A DNA stretch of 64,000 nucleotides from Comamonas sp. lk (GCA_945860595.1 CAMAQV010000006.1:31012-95011); one strand, 5' to 3'; shown: positions 50,927-60,287, counted from the stretch's first letter. The notes: a model not told the origin generated them from the sequence alone. A program made the numbers and translations.

Positions 50927-50944
50927 GGCGATGCCCAACGTGGG

Positions 50945-52975
50945 TCAGGGAAGGTCTGCGCCGGGATCAGGCAGCGCGGCGTCAGCCTCACTGGGCGGGC
51001 CGATACGCCCCAAGCGCGCCTTTATGGATTGTGGTTGACCGCTGAGGATGGCGGCGTAGAGCGTGGTGTTGGCCAGCACCTTCTTCACGTAGTCGCGGGT
51101 CTCGGGGAAGGGTACGTTCTCGGCCCAGATTGCGCCTTCCACAGCGGATGGCCCGTTGCGCCACAAGCGTGCGCGGCTGGGGCCGGCGTTGTAAGCAGCG
51201 GCCGCCAGCGGCATGGAGCCGCCAAAGCTATCCAAAGCGAATTTGAGGTAGCCGGTGCCGATGGCGATATTGGTATCGCGGTCGTTGATCTTGTGCGGGG
51301 CGAAGTCATTCATTCCCAGCTTTTTGGCAGTCCATTTGGCGGTAGCGGGCATGACCTGCATGAGGCCGGATGCGCCCACGCCGGACCGTGCGTCCATGAT
51401 GAAGCGGCTTTCCTGACGGATCAGCCCGTAGACATAGGCCGGGTCCAAGCCGATGCTGGCCGTGCGCGCCAGCACGCTCTGCCGAAAGGGTGTGGGAAAG
51501 CGCTGCTCCATGTCCGCCACGTTGCGGGTGCGGTCGCTGGCGTTGATGCAGCGGTCCCAGACCTCGGCGCGGCAGGCCATCTCGGCGGCGGCCAACAGGG
51601 CGCGGTCGTCCATGCCGCCGTTCTGGTGCAGGTTGGTGGCATAGTTCCACTCGCGAACGCCCTCCGCGCGCAGTCCGATTTGGATTGCATACAGGGCGCG
51701 CTGCAAACCGAGGTTCTGGCGCGCCGCATCGCGCTCGGCGGTCGTCAACGGCATGGGTCGCGCCGGGGCGGTGATGCGGCCACCCGTTTCTTCCAGCGCC
51801 AGCATTTCATAAAAGCCCCGGGTCCCGGCCAGGGCCTGCAAAGCGGCCAGCGCACCCATGCGCGCCGGGTCGTTTGCGCCGGGGTTGAGCTCCAGCTGCG
51901 TACGGGCATGCCAGTAGGTCCAGGTGGAATCGAGCCGCAATGGGGCCGGCATGGCGTTGATAAAGGCCTGCGCGCGCGCCCACTGCCCGGCGCGCAAAGC
52001 AGCACGCGCGCCCCATGCCAGATGGTCTTCGTGCATCTGTGCAAGATTGCCTTTGGCAAAGTAGCCCAGCGCATCGGCGTCCAATTTTTGCGCCGCACGC
52101 TTGCCAATCACGCCCCAGACCCAGCTGCGCTCCTCGGGACTCAGTTGGGCACGCCAGCGCAGTTTGTCGACCTGAATGGCGGCTTTCTGGTAGTCCGAAT
52201 CGGCCAGGCGGATCATGGCCAGCGAGACCAGCTCACGCGTTTTGGGGCGCATAGCGGTGAGTTTGTCGTCCAGGTATTTGGCCGGGCGCTGGTAGACCGT
52301 ATCGAAACCCTTAACCCATGATGGATCCAATATGCCAATGGCCTGCGCTGCGGCCTGCGGGCGGTCGTTTTCCATGGCCAGGCGGGCGCGCAGCCAGGCG
52401 ACCTGGGCCGGTAGTTTGTGGGCTTTAAAGAGCGCCTCATACGCACTGGAGCAACCGTCTTCGGACTCGCGCAACACCAGCCAGTTGGCTTGCACCGTGG
52501 CCGCAACATCGGCACGGTTGCTCATGAAATCCGCCAGCGCGGCGTAACACTGGATGGAGCGGTCGTCGCCCATGCGGTAGAGCGGATACTGGGCGTTGAA
52601 GGTGGGCCAATCCCCGGCGCGGCCGAGTTGCAAGAGCCAGTCGGCGCGCAGTCGGTCTTCCTGGTAACTCCCGGCGTAGGTGATTAAGAAAGCCTGGATA
52701 TCGGCCTTGGGCGCCGTATCCAGGCGGTTGGAAATTTCCCAATACGCCGCCCAAGGCTCCAGAAGATAGCCCTTGAACTGAGGGAGCGCCGCAGCCAGCG
52801 CACGGGCATCACGCCGCTTGTAGGCCTGCGCCATATCCAGCAAGGCGACGTCGAGCCGGGGGTTATCCGGATAGACCGAAGTGCCTGCCTGCGCCTGCAG
52901 TGGCGAAGCAAAAAACGAAATGCAGATGCACAGCACTGCGGCACATAAAAAGGTCCAACGGGTCAAAGCTGTCAA
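50945..52975 (-). CDS. Soluble lytic murein transglycosylase (Slt70-like)
   Basis: A protein of about 676 residues with a signal peptide (TALTRWTFLCAAVLCICISFF ... LQAQAG), a long helical superhelix domain, and a C-terminal SLT domain. The catalytic Glu is in GLIRQESRF, followed by GASGLMQVMPATA and the NIAIGTGYLKF and AAYNAGPSRARLW motifs. It cleaves peptidoglycan to 1,6-anhydro-MurNAc products. No ATG is present in the right place; I infer TTG 52975 as the start, and TTG 52966 is possible. It is divergent from the cyclo-ligase gene at 53006. Confidence 0.88.
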   Translation of the reverse strand: MTALTRWTFLCAAVLCICISFFASPLQAQAGTSVYPDNPRLDVALLDMAQAYKRRDARALAAALPQFKGYLLEPWAAYWEISNRLDTAPKADIQAFLITYAGSYQEDRLRADWLLQLGRAGDWPTFNAQYPLYRMGDDRSIQCYAALADFMSNRADVAATVQANWLVLRESEDGCSSAYEALFKAHKLPAQVAWLRARLAMENDRPQAAAQAIGILDPSWVKGFDTVYQRPAKYLDDKLTAMRPKTRELVSLAMIRLADSDYQKAAIQVDKLRWRAQLSPEERSWVWGVIGKRAAQKLDADALGYFAKGNLAQMHEDHLAWGARAALRAGQWARAQAFINAMPAPLRLDSTWTYWHARTQLELNPGANDPARMGALAALQALAGTRGFYEMLALEETGGRITAPARPMPLTTAERDAARQNLGLQRALYAIQIGLRAEGVREWNYATNLHQNGGMDDRALLAAAEMACRAEVWDRCINASDRTRNVADMEQRFPTPFRQSVLARTASIGLDPAYVYGLIRQESRFIMDARSGVGASGLMQVMPATAKWTAKKLGMNDFAPHKINDRDTNIAIGTGYLKFALDSFGGSMPLAAAAYNAGPSRARLWRNGPSAVEGAIWAENVPFPETRDYVKKVLANTTLYAAILSGQPQSIKARLGRIGPPSEADAALPDPGADLP

Positions 52976-53005
52976 AATCGTTCCACTTAACTTTATCGAC
53001 CGATT

Positions 53006-53662
53006 ATGGACAAGTCCCCCGGACCAGCAGATCAGCCAGCGGGTGCACCTACTGGCGGTGCGGTTGAAGCCAAGAAAGCCTTGCGCAAAGAGTTGCTGGC
53101 TTTGCGCAATGCCATGCCAGACCGCCTTCACCGCAGCGAGTTGCTGCAGCAGGTCATGCGCATCTGGCTGCTGCGGCGCGAAGACACCGTGATCGGCGCA
53201 TACTGGCCGATCAAGGGCGAGTTCGACCCTCTGCCCGCGCTGCACCGCTGGAAGGAAGACGGCGAGTTGCTGGACCAGGCACAGCGGCGCCGCATCGCCC
53301 TGCCGGTGATCAACAAAGCCCACAAGACCATGACCTTTCACATCTGGTACCCGGGCTGCGAGATGGAAGAAGACGCCTACGGCATTCCCAAGCCCAAAGA
53401 CACCGATATGGTGTCGCCCACGCTGCTGTTTGTTCCCTGCGTAGGCTATAGCGCGGGCGGCTACCGCCTGGGTTATGGCGGCGGGTTTTACGACCGCATG
53501 CTCGGCAGCTTGGAGCCACGGCCCTTCACCGTGGGGCTGGGCTTTGGCGTGGGCTATGTCAGCGACTTTTCACCCGAGCCGCACGATGTGCCGCTGGACG
53601 CCATCCTCACCGACTTTGGCGAAGCCTGGCCGGTGGCCGACATCTCGCGCCCGCAGCGCTGA
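53006..53662 (+). CDS. 5-formyltetrahydrofolate cyclo-ligase, second copy
   Basis: A 218-residue cyclo-ligase. It has the N-terminal basic segment KKALRKELLALRNAMP, the folate/ATP-binding region GAYWPIKGEFDPLPAL, and the signature GGYRLGYGGGFYDRML. It is the more standard member compared with the gcv-linked copy at 7616-8290, which lacks the KxxLR-K start in this form. Start at ATG 53006. Only about 30 bases separate it from the inferred start of the divergent lytic transglycosylase gene. Confidence 0.92.
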   Translation: MDKSPGPADQPAGAPTGGAVEAKKALRKELLALRNAMPDRLHRSELLQQVMRIWLLRREDTVIGAYWPIKGEFDPLPALHRWKEDGELLDQAQRRRIALPVINKAHKTMTFHIWYPGCEMEEDAYGIPKPKDTDMVSPTLLFVPCVGYSAGGYRLGYGGGFYDRMLGSLEPRPFTVGLGFGVGYVSDFSPEPHDVPLDAILTDFGEAWPVADISRPQR

Positions 53663-53687
53663 GCCCCCGGCCAATGACAGACAAGCG

Positions 53688-54587
53688 CTACGGCGTTTGC
53701 GCTGCCAGCTTTTGCAAATCCCGCGCGTAGGAGGCCAGTTTGTCGGCCATGTGGCGGCGCTGGCTGGGGCTGGTACTGGCATGGAACTCCGCAAGGTGCG
53801 CGCAGTCCGCCGCGATGATGCGCTCCAAATAACCCCGATAGACCGGATCGGGCGACACCAGGCTGCGCTCCAATAGCGCCTCGATGACCGGCTGGGCGCG
53901 CTCAATCGTCTGCCCGCGCTGCGTATCGATGGTCTCCACGATGTCGGCGTGGCGGCGTTGTAATTCCTTCCAGCTCAGTGCGGTGTCGTAGGGTGTCGAC
54001 TCCAGCTGGCTGCGCAGCAAAGCGATTTGCGCCAGGCTGGCCGAGCCGTACCAGGTTTTCACGTTATCCAATGCTTTGTCCAGCCGCTCATCCATTTGCT
54101 CAGAAGGGCGCGCGTCCAGCCACTTGCCGCGCCAGGTTTTGGCCGATTTGGCCAGCTCGCGGCGCACCCGCTCGACTTGCGCGGGCTTGAGCGTGGGCAC
54201 CGTGGCCGCCATCAAGGGCGCGCTACGCTGGCCAAAGCCGCGCGCGTAGTCCAAGCCTTCGCCATACCAGGCGCAGACCTGCTCGGCACGCAAATCGCCC
54301 GGCGCGGCGGCCTGCGCGGTTTGCAGCATATGCGCGATGCGGGGCAGGTCTTCTTTGCGGTGCCAGGCGTGCAATTGCGCCAGATCGGCCTTGACGCGGG
54401 CACTTTGGGCGGCATCGAAATCGGCGTAGCCGTCCAACCACCAGTGGATCGCAAACGGCGCGTTGTTGTAGGCCGGAACGACGGCACTGCAGCCGCCCAG
54501 GATCAGTACACATGCAGCGCCGATAATCCGGCGGATAGCGGCCCAGCCGCCTCCCCCAAAGCGCAAAAGTGTGCATAAAAAAGGCAT
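53688..54587 (-). CDS. DUF6279-like lipoprotein
   Basis: A protein of about 299 residues with a lipoprotein signal ending in the lipobox ILGGC. The mature part begins VVPAYNNAPFAIHWWLDGYADFDAAQS and continues with many helices; this start is typical of a family of uncharacterised proteobacterial lipoproteins (DUF6279). It should be anchored in the envelope; its role is unknown. The ATG at 54587 overlaps the ATG of glmU on the other strand (shared CATG), so the true start may be the TTG at 54566. Confidence 0.8.
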   Translation of the reverse strand: MPFLCTLLRFGGGGWAAIRRIIGAACVLILGGCSAVVPAYNNAPFAIHWWLDGYADFDAAQSARVKADLAQLHAWHRKEDLPRIAHMLQTAQAAAPGDLRAEQVCAWYGEGLDYARGFGQRSAPLMAATVPTLKPAQVERVRRELAKSAKTWRGKWLDARPSEQMDERLDKALDNVKTWYGSASLAQIALLRSQLESTPYDTALSWKELQRRHADIVETIDTQRGQTIERAQPVIEALLERSLVSPDPVYRGYLERIIAADCAHLAEFHASTSPSQRRHMADKLASYARDLQKLAAQTP

Positions 54588-56013
54588 GGTTGTGGCAACT
54601 GACAATTTGACTGGCCTCCCGCCCCCCGTAGACGTAGTCATTATGGCTGCGGGTAAGGGCACCCGCATGATGAGCAGCCTGCCCAAAGTCTTGCACCGCC
54701 TGGCAGGGCTTCCCCTGATGTCCCATGTGCTGCAAACCGCGCGTAGCCTGCAGGCCCGCAACACGGTGGTGGTCACGGGACATGGGGCAGATGCGGTAGA
54801 GGCTGCGCTCGGCGGGCCCGGCGCACACCCTGGACTGCAGTTCGCCCGGCAAATGCCCCAACTGGGCACCGGCCACGCGGTGCAACAGGCAATACCCCTG
54901 CTGGCCGATGACGGCGTGGTTCTGGTGCTGTCGGGCGACGTGCCCCTGATTCAGGCAGACACGCTGCGCGCGCTGGTGGCGGCTTGCGCCGGACAGCGGC
55001 TGGCTTTGCTCACGATCCACTTCGCCGACCCGACGGGTTACGGGCGGGTGCTGCGCACCGGCAATGCGGTCCAGGCCATCGTCGAGCACAAAGACGCCAG
55101 CGACGCGCAGCGCGCGGTGACCGAGATCTACAGCGGCATCATGGCGGCCCCGGCGCGCGCGCTCAAAGGCTGGCTCGCGCGGCTGGACAACCGCAATGCG
55201 CAAGGCGAATTTTACCTGACCGATGTGGTGCGCATGGCGGTCTCCGATGGACTGGAGGTTGTGGCGCACACCATCGCCGACCCGCTACAAGTGGCCGGCA
55301 TCAACAGCCCGGCGCAACTTGCCGAGCTGGAGCGCGCCCACCAAATGCGCATCGCGCAGTCGCTCATGGAACGCGGTGTGCGCCTGCAAGACCCGGCGCG
55401 GCTGGATGTGCGCGGCAAGCTGGAATGCGGCAGCGACGTGGAAATTGACGTGAATTGCGTATTTGAGGGCCGGGTCCATCTGGCCGACGGCGTGAAGATT
55501 GGCGCCAACTGCGTCATTTCCAACTGCGTGATTGAACGCGGCGCGGTGATCCAGCCCTTTACCCATATCGACGGCGAAAAGGCCGGTGTCACCGTGGGCG
55601 AGAACGCGCGGGTCGGTCCGTTTGCGCGACTGCGTCCGGGTGCGCAACTCGGGGCTGACGTGCACATCGGCAATTTTGTGGAAGTGAAAAACGCCACGCT
55701 GGCGGCCGGTGCCAAAGCCAACCACCTGGCCTACCTGGGCGACGCCAGCGTGGGCGAGCGCGTCAACTTTGGGGCGGGCAGCATCACCGCCAATTACGAC
55801 GGCGTCAACAAACACCGCACCGTGATCAAAGCCGACGCGCAGGTCGGCAGCAACTGCGTGCTGGTCGCCCCGGTCACCGTCGGCGCAGGCGGCACCATCG
55901 GCGGCGGCTCCACCATCACCAAAGACACCCCCGCAGGCGCGCTGACGGTGGCGCGCGGCAAGCAGGTCAGCGTGGCGGGGTGGAAGCGGCCGGTGAAGAA
56001 GCCGCAACCCTGA
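54586..56013 (+). CDS. glmU: Bifunctional GlmU, N-acetylglucosamine-1-phosphate uridyltransferase/acetyltransferase
   Basis: A protein of about 475 residues that makes UDP-GlcNAc for peptidoglycan and LPS. The uridyltransferase domain has VDVVIMAAGKGTRMMSSLPKVLH (residues about 15-37) and GTGHAVQQA. The C-terminal domain has left-handed beta-helix hexapeptide repeats (IGANCVISNCVI, IGNFVEVKN) and the acetyltransferase region KANHLAYLGDASVG. The ATG 54586 is used; GTG 54571 and TTG 54604 are possible. GlmS, which precedes it in the pathway, is encoded 2.3 kb downstream. Confidence 0.94.
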   Translation: MVVATDNLTGLPPPVDVVIMAAGKGTRMMSSLPKVLHRLAGLPLMSHVLQTARSLQARNTVVVTGHGADAVEAALGGPGAHPGLQFARQMPQLGTGHAVQQAIPLLADDGVVLVLSGDVPLIQADTLRALVAACAGQRLALLTIHFADPTGYGRVLRTGNAVQAIVEHKDASDAQRAVTEIYSGIMAAPARALKGWLARLDNRNAQGEFYLTDVVRMAVSDGLEVVAHTIADPLQVAGINSPAQLAELERAHQMRIAQSLMERGVRLQDPARLDVRGKLECGSDVEIDVNCVFEGRVHLADGVKIGANCVISNCVIERGAVIQPFTHIDGEKAGVTVGENARVGPFARLRPGAQLGADVHIGNFVEVKNATLAAGAKANHLAYLGDASVGERVNFGAGSITANYDGVNKHRTVIKADAQVGSNCVLVAPVTVGAGGTIGGGSTITKDTPAGALTVARGKQVSVAGWKRPVKKPQP

Positions 56014-56071
56014 AACGAGCCAATCGTTCGATTGAATCGTTTAGCGCGGTTCGCGTGGTGCATTCCTGGGC

Positions 56072-56323
56072 ATGCAAACCTTCTCCGCCAACGAAGCCAA
56101 AACCCAGTTCGGCCACTTTATTGATCTGGCCCAGCGCGAGCCGGTGCGGGTCATGCGGCGCGACCGGGTGGTGGGCGTGATGGTCTCAGCGCGCGACTAC
56201 GAAGCCATGCGCGCGTTTTACTCCAACCGCCTGCAACACACGCTGGCCCAGACTGCGCAAACTGCCGAAGGCGCCGGCCTCACGCCCGAATTGCTCGACG
56301 ACCTGCTGCGTGACGAATCCTGA
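56072..56323 (+). CDS. Type II antitoxin, Phd/YefM family
   Basis: An 83-residue protein starting MQTFSANEAKTQFGHFIDLAQREPVRVMRRDRVVGVMVSARDYEAM, the characteristic N-terminal DNA-binding fold of Phd/YefM antitoxins, with a charged C-terminal tail that would bind the toxin (LTPELLDDLLRDES). It overlaps the toxin gene by 14 bases. Autoregulation of the operon by the complex is expected from the family. Confidence 0.9.
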   Translation: MQTFSANEAKTQFGHFIDLAQREPVRVMRRDRVVGVMVSARDYEAMRAFYSNRLQHTLAQTAQTAEGAGLTPELLDDLLRDES

Positions 56324-56726
56324 ATGGGTGATTGACACCAATGTGTTGATCAGCGCCGCGCTGTCGGCGTGCGGTGCGCCAGCCCGGCTGGTGCAATTGG
56401 TGTTGGAGCGCGGCAGCCTGGTTTTTTCGCAGCCCACTTTCGGCGAGCTGAAAACCCGCCTCTACCGCCCCAAATTCGATACCTACATCAGCCTAGAGTT
56501 GCGCGAAGCCGTGTTGCACGACCTGAGCGCCGCCGCGCGCTGGGTCGAGATTGGCGAGTCGGGCCGGTATTGCCGGGATCGCAGCGACGATATGTTCATC
56601 GAAACCGCTCGGGTGGCGCAGGCTGGGGTCTTGGTCAGCGGCGATCAGGATTTGCTGCAAGCGCCAGCCATAACGGGCTTGCGTATCCTGAACCCGCAGC
56701 AGGCGCTCGCCGAAGCCTTGGCATGA
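56310..56726 (+). CDS. PIN-domain toxin
   Basis: A 138-residue PIN-domain protein, probably an RNase. Acidic active-site residues are in VIDTNVLISA (Asp8), FGELKTRL (Glu), CRDRSDDMFIETA and VSGDQDLL. It starts with GTG 56310 inside the antitoxin gene. This length and start match the family of small PIN toxins paired with Phd-like antitoxins. The pair lies between glmU and the Bro-N gene. Confidence 0.88.
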   Translation: MTNPEWVIDTNVLISAALSACGAPARLVQLVLERGSLVFSQPTFGELKTRLYRPKFDTYISLELREAVLHDLSAAARWVEIGESGRYCRDRSDDMFIETARVAQAGVLVSGDQDLLQAPAITGLRILNPQQALAEALA

Positions 56727-56794
56727 GATATGACGCCAATCCGTGCTGGACCCCTACAGCGATGAAGTTTTAGGACTCGGCAATGGTCTTGCAG

Positions 56795-57661
56795 TCAGCC
56801 ATTACGGTCTCTTTTGTTTTTCGTTTGATTCAACAGCCGCAACTGCTTGGCATTTTGCGGACTCACCAGTTTTTTGCCCGTCTCCGCCTCCAGCTTGAGC
56901 CGCGCTTGTTTGGCTACGCCTCCGCCCCGCTTGGCGACATCCTCGTGGTCGTCTAGCGTCTTAGGCTGCACGACCTCTGAAATTTCTTTGGTCGACAGCT
57001 CGGCCAGCATGCTCATGATCAGCTCTTTGTTGGTCATGTTGTCACGCAGGTTTTCTTGTCTAAGACCCTTGTGCTGCTTGTATTCCTTGGCGGTTTTGTC
57101 GGCCCAGGTTTTGTAAATCACATCGGTCAAAAAAGCGAACTGCGGCCCCTCTTGCAAGCCGTGCTTTTTCCATTCGTCGGTCAGCTCCTTTCGGATCTCG
57201 ATGCTCTTGAGCCGCTGGTTGATCCAGTTGTCTGAGTAGCCTAGGCGCTTGTAGTCGTGCATGGCTTGCTCGATGCTGAGCTCGGGGTCTTGCAGCTGGT
57301 CCAAGCGTTGATTTGCCACTTCGGCCAGCCACAGCTTGAAAGGCTCAGCTTTTCTGGAAGGGATGGATTGGATGATCCTGAAAACCTGCTGTGTATCCAG
57401 TACATCTGTCAGGCGCTGTTTGCCGTCTGGGGCTTCTAATTTCAACTGGTTAGTGACACTAACCACTTCACTGCCCTCAAGCTTCAGCTTGTTCTTGAGC
57501 CACTTCCAGTAGTTGCGGACTTTGGCGTAATCGGGCTGATCGGTCAGCGCTGCAACGATGTCCAGAGCAGAGAACCACCACTTTTCTTCGCTCTCATCCC
57601 AGGCCGTACGAATATGAACGGACTCAAACAACTGCAATTTCACGGGGCGATCGTTGGGCAT
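56795..57661 (-). CDS. Bro-N domain (phage antirepressor-like) protein
   Basis: A 288-residue protein whose first 100 residues resemble the Bro-N/antirepressor domain (LQLFESVHIRTAWDESEEKWWFSALDIVAALTDQPDYAKVRNYWKWLKNKLKLEG). The middle and C-terminal parts are helical and basic, with a Gln/Lys-rich tail. Such standalone proteins are common on bacterial chromosomes and related to phage genes; DNA binding is likely, but no function is known. It is convergent with the toxin gene and has few relatives nearby, suggesting horizontal gain. Confidence 0.82.
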   Translation of the reverse strand: MPNDRPVKLQLFESVHIRTAWDESEEKWWFSALDIVAALTDQPDYAKVRNYWKWLKNKLKLEGSEVVSVTNQLKLEAPDGKQRLTDVLDTQQVFRIIQSIPSRKAEPFKLWLAEVANQRLDQLQDPELSIEQAMHDYKRLGYSDNWINQRLKSIEIRKELTDEWKKHGLQEGPQFAFLTDVIYKTWADKTAKEYKQHKGLRQENLRDNMTNKELIMSMLAELSTKEISEVVQPKTLDDHEDVAKRGGGVAKQARLKLEAETGKKLVSPQNAKQLRLLNQTKNKRDRNG

Positions 57662-57736
57662 GCTGCTTTCCCTGTTTCAAGTCGACATCAGTCTAATAGA
57701 GAGCAGCTTCCACGATCCTCTTTTTTATCTGTCTTT

Positions 57737-58222
57737 TCACGTCCGAAGCGGCACGGTGGTGGTGAACTTCGCCCGCTTCAGGCTGAAGAATGCCTTCACG
57801 TTGCGCACATTGGCGTTCTGGGTGAGCAGGCGCTGTGTGATGGCGAGGTAGTCGGGCATGTCGCGGGCCTGGATCACCAGCATGAAGTCCGGGCCGGGCG
57901 ACACACGCCAGCATTGCTGCACCGCATCCTCGGCGACGGCGCGCGCCTCAAAAGCGTCCAGGTGCTCAGCGCCCTGCGCGTCCAGCGTGACCTCCACTAA
58001 AGCCGTCAAGCCATGCCCAAACGCCGCGCCCAGGCGATCTACCGACAGGTGCGCCACCTGGCGCTCAATCCACCCTGCATCGACCAGGCGCTTGACCCGG
58101 CGCAAACAGGTGGGCGGCGAGATATGGACCAGCTCGGCCAAGGCCAAATTGCTGCGCGATGCGTCGCGCTGCAGGGCGTCCAGCAATTGGATATCGGTCG
58201 AATCGAGTGTTATTTGTTCCAT
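57737..58222 (-). CDS. Lrp/AsnC-family transcriptional regulator
   Basis: A 161-residue regulator with an N-terminal helix-turn-helix (LDSTDIQLLDALQRDASRSNLALAELVHISPPTCLRRVKRLVDAGWI) and a C-terminal RAM ligand-binding domain (HLDAFEARAVAEDAVQQCWRVSPGPDFMLVIQARDMPDYLAI). It is divergent from glmS, with an AT-rich 133-base gap that carries a direct repeat, so it may regulate itself and perhaps glmS. The ligand is unknown. Confidence 0.92.
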   Translation of the reverse strand: MEQITLDSTDIQLLDALQRDASRSNLALAELVHISPPTCLRRVKRLVDAGWIERQVAHLSVDRLGAAFGHGLTALVEVTLDAQGAEHLDAFEARAVAEDAVQQCWRVSPGPDFMLVIQARDMPDYLAITQRLLTQNANVRNVKAFFSLKRAKFTTTVPLRT

Positions 58223-58245
58223 AAGAATAGTTATTTCAGTGTTTA

Positions 58246-58284
58246 ATTTCTTAAACCATATAAATTGAAATTATATTTCTTAAA
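58246..58284. promoter_or_regulatory. Direct repeat in the lrp-glmS gap, candidate Lrp-type binding site
   Basis: ATTTCTTAAA occurs at 58246-58255 and again at 58275-58284, 29 bases apart start to start. The AT-rich gap (58223-58355) between the divergent regulator gene and glmS must hold both promoters. Lrp-family proteins often bind AT-rich repeated sites. Confidence 0.4.
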
Positions 58285-58355
58285 AATCTGTATTTTATTT
58301 ATTAATTTTTCACCAAAGCTTTTAGCATCGCGTCCATTCGATCCAAGGAGAAGCT

Positions 58356-60224
58356 ATGTGCGGCATCGTCGGCGGGGTTTCCACCCGCAACATCGTCCCT
58401 GTGCTGGTGCAGGGTTTGCAGCGACTGGAGTACCGGGGTTATGACTCATGCGGCGTGGCTATCCACACCGGCAGCCTGGGCGCACAGGGCGGCGGCTTGC
58501 AGCGCGCGCGTAGCACGGCGCGGGTGGCGGAGTTGATGGAGCAGGTCAGCGGCGGGCAGATGCAAGGCGGCACCGGCATCGCCCACACACGCTGGGCCAC
58601 GCACGGTGCGCCGGTGGTGCATAACGCGCACCCGCATTTCAGCCACGGCACCGGCGCTGCGACCGATGCGCCCGGGCGGGTGGCGCTGGTGCACAACGGC
58701 ATCATCGAAAACCATGACGAACTGCGCGCGGCGCTGCAGTCGCGCGGCTACGTGTTTCAAAGCCAGACCGATACCGAGGTCATCGCCCACCTGATCGACA
58801 GCCTGTACAACGGCGATATCTTTGATGCGCTCAAGCAAGCCACCGCGCAATTGCGGGGCGCGTATGCGCTGGCCGTGTTCCACAAAGACGAGCCGCACCG
58901 CGTCGTGGGTGCGCGCGCCGGGTCGCCGCTGATTCTGGGCGTGGGCACATCGGATAGCGAAAACTTTCTGGCCAGCGACGCCATGGCCCTGGCCGGCGTG
59001 ACCGACCAGATCGTTTACCTGGAAGAAGGCGACCACGTCGACCTGCAATTGGGCAAGTACTGGATTGAAGACGCGCAGCACAAGCCGGTCGCCCGCGTTG
59101 TCAAAACCGTGCAGGCGCACAGCGGCGCAGCCGAGCTGGGGCCGTACCGCCACTACATGCAAAAAGAAATCTTTGAGCAGCCGCGCGCGATTGCTGACAC
59201 CTTAGAGGGCATTGTGGGTATCACGCCCGAGCTGTTTGGTGACGGCGCATACAGCGTATTCAAAGGCGTGGAGCGCGTGCTGATTCTGGCCTGCGGCACC
59301 AGCTATCTGAGCGGCAGCGTGGCGCAGTACTGGATCGAGGCGATCGCCAAACTGCCGTGCAGCGTGGAGATCGCCAGCGAGTACCGCTACCGCGAATCCG
59401 TACCCGACGCCAAGACCCTGGTCGTGGCCATCAGCCAGTCCGGCGAAACCGCCGACACGCTGGCCGCCCTGCGCCATGCGCGCAACCTGGGCATGGCGCA
59501 CACGCTGGCAATTTGCAATGTGGCCACCTCGGCCATGGTGCGCGAATGCGCGCTGGCCTATGTCACGCGGGCCGGGGTGGAAATCGGCGTGGCTTCCACC
59601 AAAGCCTTCACTACCCAACTCGCCGCGCTGTTTTTGCTGACGCTGGCGCTGGCGCAAACCAAAGACCGTCTGAGCGAGACCCAAGAAGCGGAGCACCTGC
59701 ACGCCATGCGCCACCTGCCCGCCGCACTGCAAGCGGTGCTTGCGCTGGAGCCGCAGCTCATCGCCTGGGCGCAGGACTTTGCCTCCAAAGAAAACGCCCT
59801 GTTTTTGGGACGCGGCGCGCACTACCCCATCGCGCAGGAAGGCGCGCTCAAACTCAAGGAAATCAGCTACATCCACGCCGAAGCCTATGCCGCAGGCGAA
59901 CTCAAACACGGACCGCTGGCGCTGGTCACCAGCGCCATGCCGGTGGTGACCGTCGCACCCCATGACGCGCTGCTGGAAAAGCTCAAAAGCAATATGCACG
60001 AGGTCCGCGCGCGCGGCGGCGTGCTCTATGTGCTAGCCGACGCCGACACCCAGATCCGGAGCAGCGAAGGCGTGCATGTCATCCGCATGCCCGAGCACTA
60101 TGGCGTCCTCTCACCCCTGCTGCACGTGGTGCCGCTGCAATTGCTGGCCTATCACACCGCGTGTGCGCGGGGGACTGATGTGGACAAGCCGCGTAATTTG
60201 GCGAAGTCGGTTACGGTGGAGTAA
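58356..60224 (+). CDS. glmS: Glutamine-fructose-6-phosphate aminotransferase (isomerizing)
   Basis: A 622-residue enzyme that makes glucosamine-6-phosphate. The N-terminal nucleophile is Cys2 (MCGIVGG), with [10 protein letters not shown] in the glutaminase domain. Two SIS domains follow ([58 protein letters not shown]). The conserved C-terminus [13 protein letters not shown] is intact, and the DNA there is the recognition site used by Tn7 in other bacteria. Start at ATG 58356 with AAGGAGA upstream. Confidence 0.97.
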   Translation: MCGIVGGVSTRNIVPVLVQGLQRLEYRGYDSCGVAIHTGSLGAQGGGLQRARSTARVAELMEQVSGGQMQGGTGIAHTRWATHGAPVVHNAHPHFSHGTGAATDAPGRVALVHNGIIENHDELRAALQSRGYVFQSQTDTEVIAHLIDSLYNGDIFDALKQATAQLRGAYALAVFHKDEPHRVVGARAGSPLILGVGTSDSENFLASDAMALAGVTDQIVYLEEGDHVDLQLGKYWIEDAQHKPVARVVKTVQAHSGAAELGPYRHYMQKEIFEQPRAIADTLEGIVGITPELFGDGAYSVFKGVERVLILACGTSYLSGSVAQYWIEAIAKLPCSVEIASEYRYRESVPDAKTLVVAISQSGETADTLAALRHARNLGMAHTLAICNVATSAMVRECALAYVTRAGVEIGVASTKAFTTQLAALFLLTLALAQTKDRLSETQEAEHLHAMRHLPAALQAVLALEPQLIAWAQDFASKENALFLGRGAHYPIAQEGALKLKEISYIHAEAYAAGELKHGPLALVTSAMPVVTVAPHDALLEKLKSNMHEVRARGGVLYVLADADTQIRSSEGVHVIRMPEHYGVLSPLLHVVPLQLLAYHTACARGTDVDKPRNLAKSVTVE

Positions 60225-60250
60225 TTTCGTTAGGGGGTCAAGAGGACCGT
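60180..60250 (+). other. Predicted attTn7-type site at the 3' end of glmS
   Basis: The last codons of glmS (GACAAGCCGCGTAATTTGGC ... GTTACGGTGGAGTAA) closely match the sequence read by the TnsD protein of Tn7. Tn7 inserts about 25 bases beyond the glmS stop, that is near 60249 here. An AT-rich block begins just after this point. No Tn7 ends or tns genes were recognised within the window. Confidence 0.5.
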
Positions 60251-60257
60251 GGGTTCG

Positions 60258-60287
60258 TAGTCCGATACGAAATGGTGATACGGACTA
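60258..60287. repeat. Inverted repeat before the small HTH-like gene
   Basis: TAGTCCG (60258-60264) and CGGACTA (60281-60287) form a 7-bp inverted repeat with a 16-bp spacer that also contains a partial match (GATAC/GATAC). It lies 9 bases before ATG 60296 and may be an operator or a recombination site. Confidence 0.4.

Noticed and set aside
50582..52321. A 579-codon plus-strand frame opposite the lytic transglycosylase
   Set aside because: Antisense shadow with no recognisable motif.
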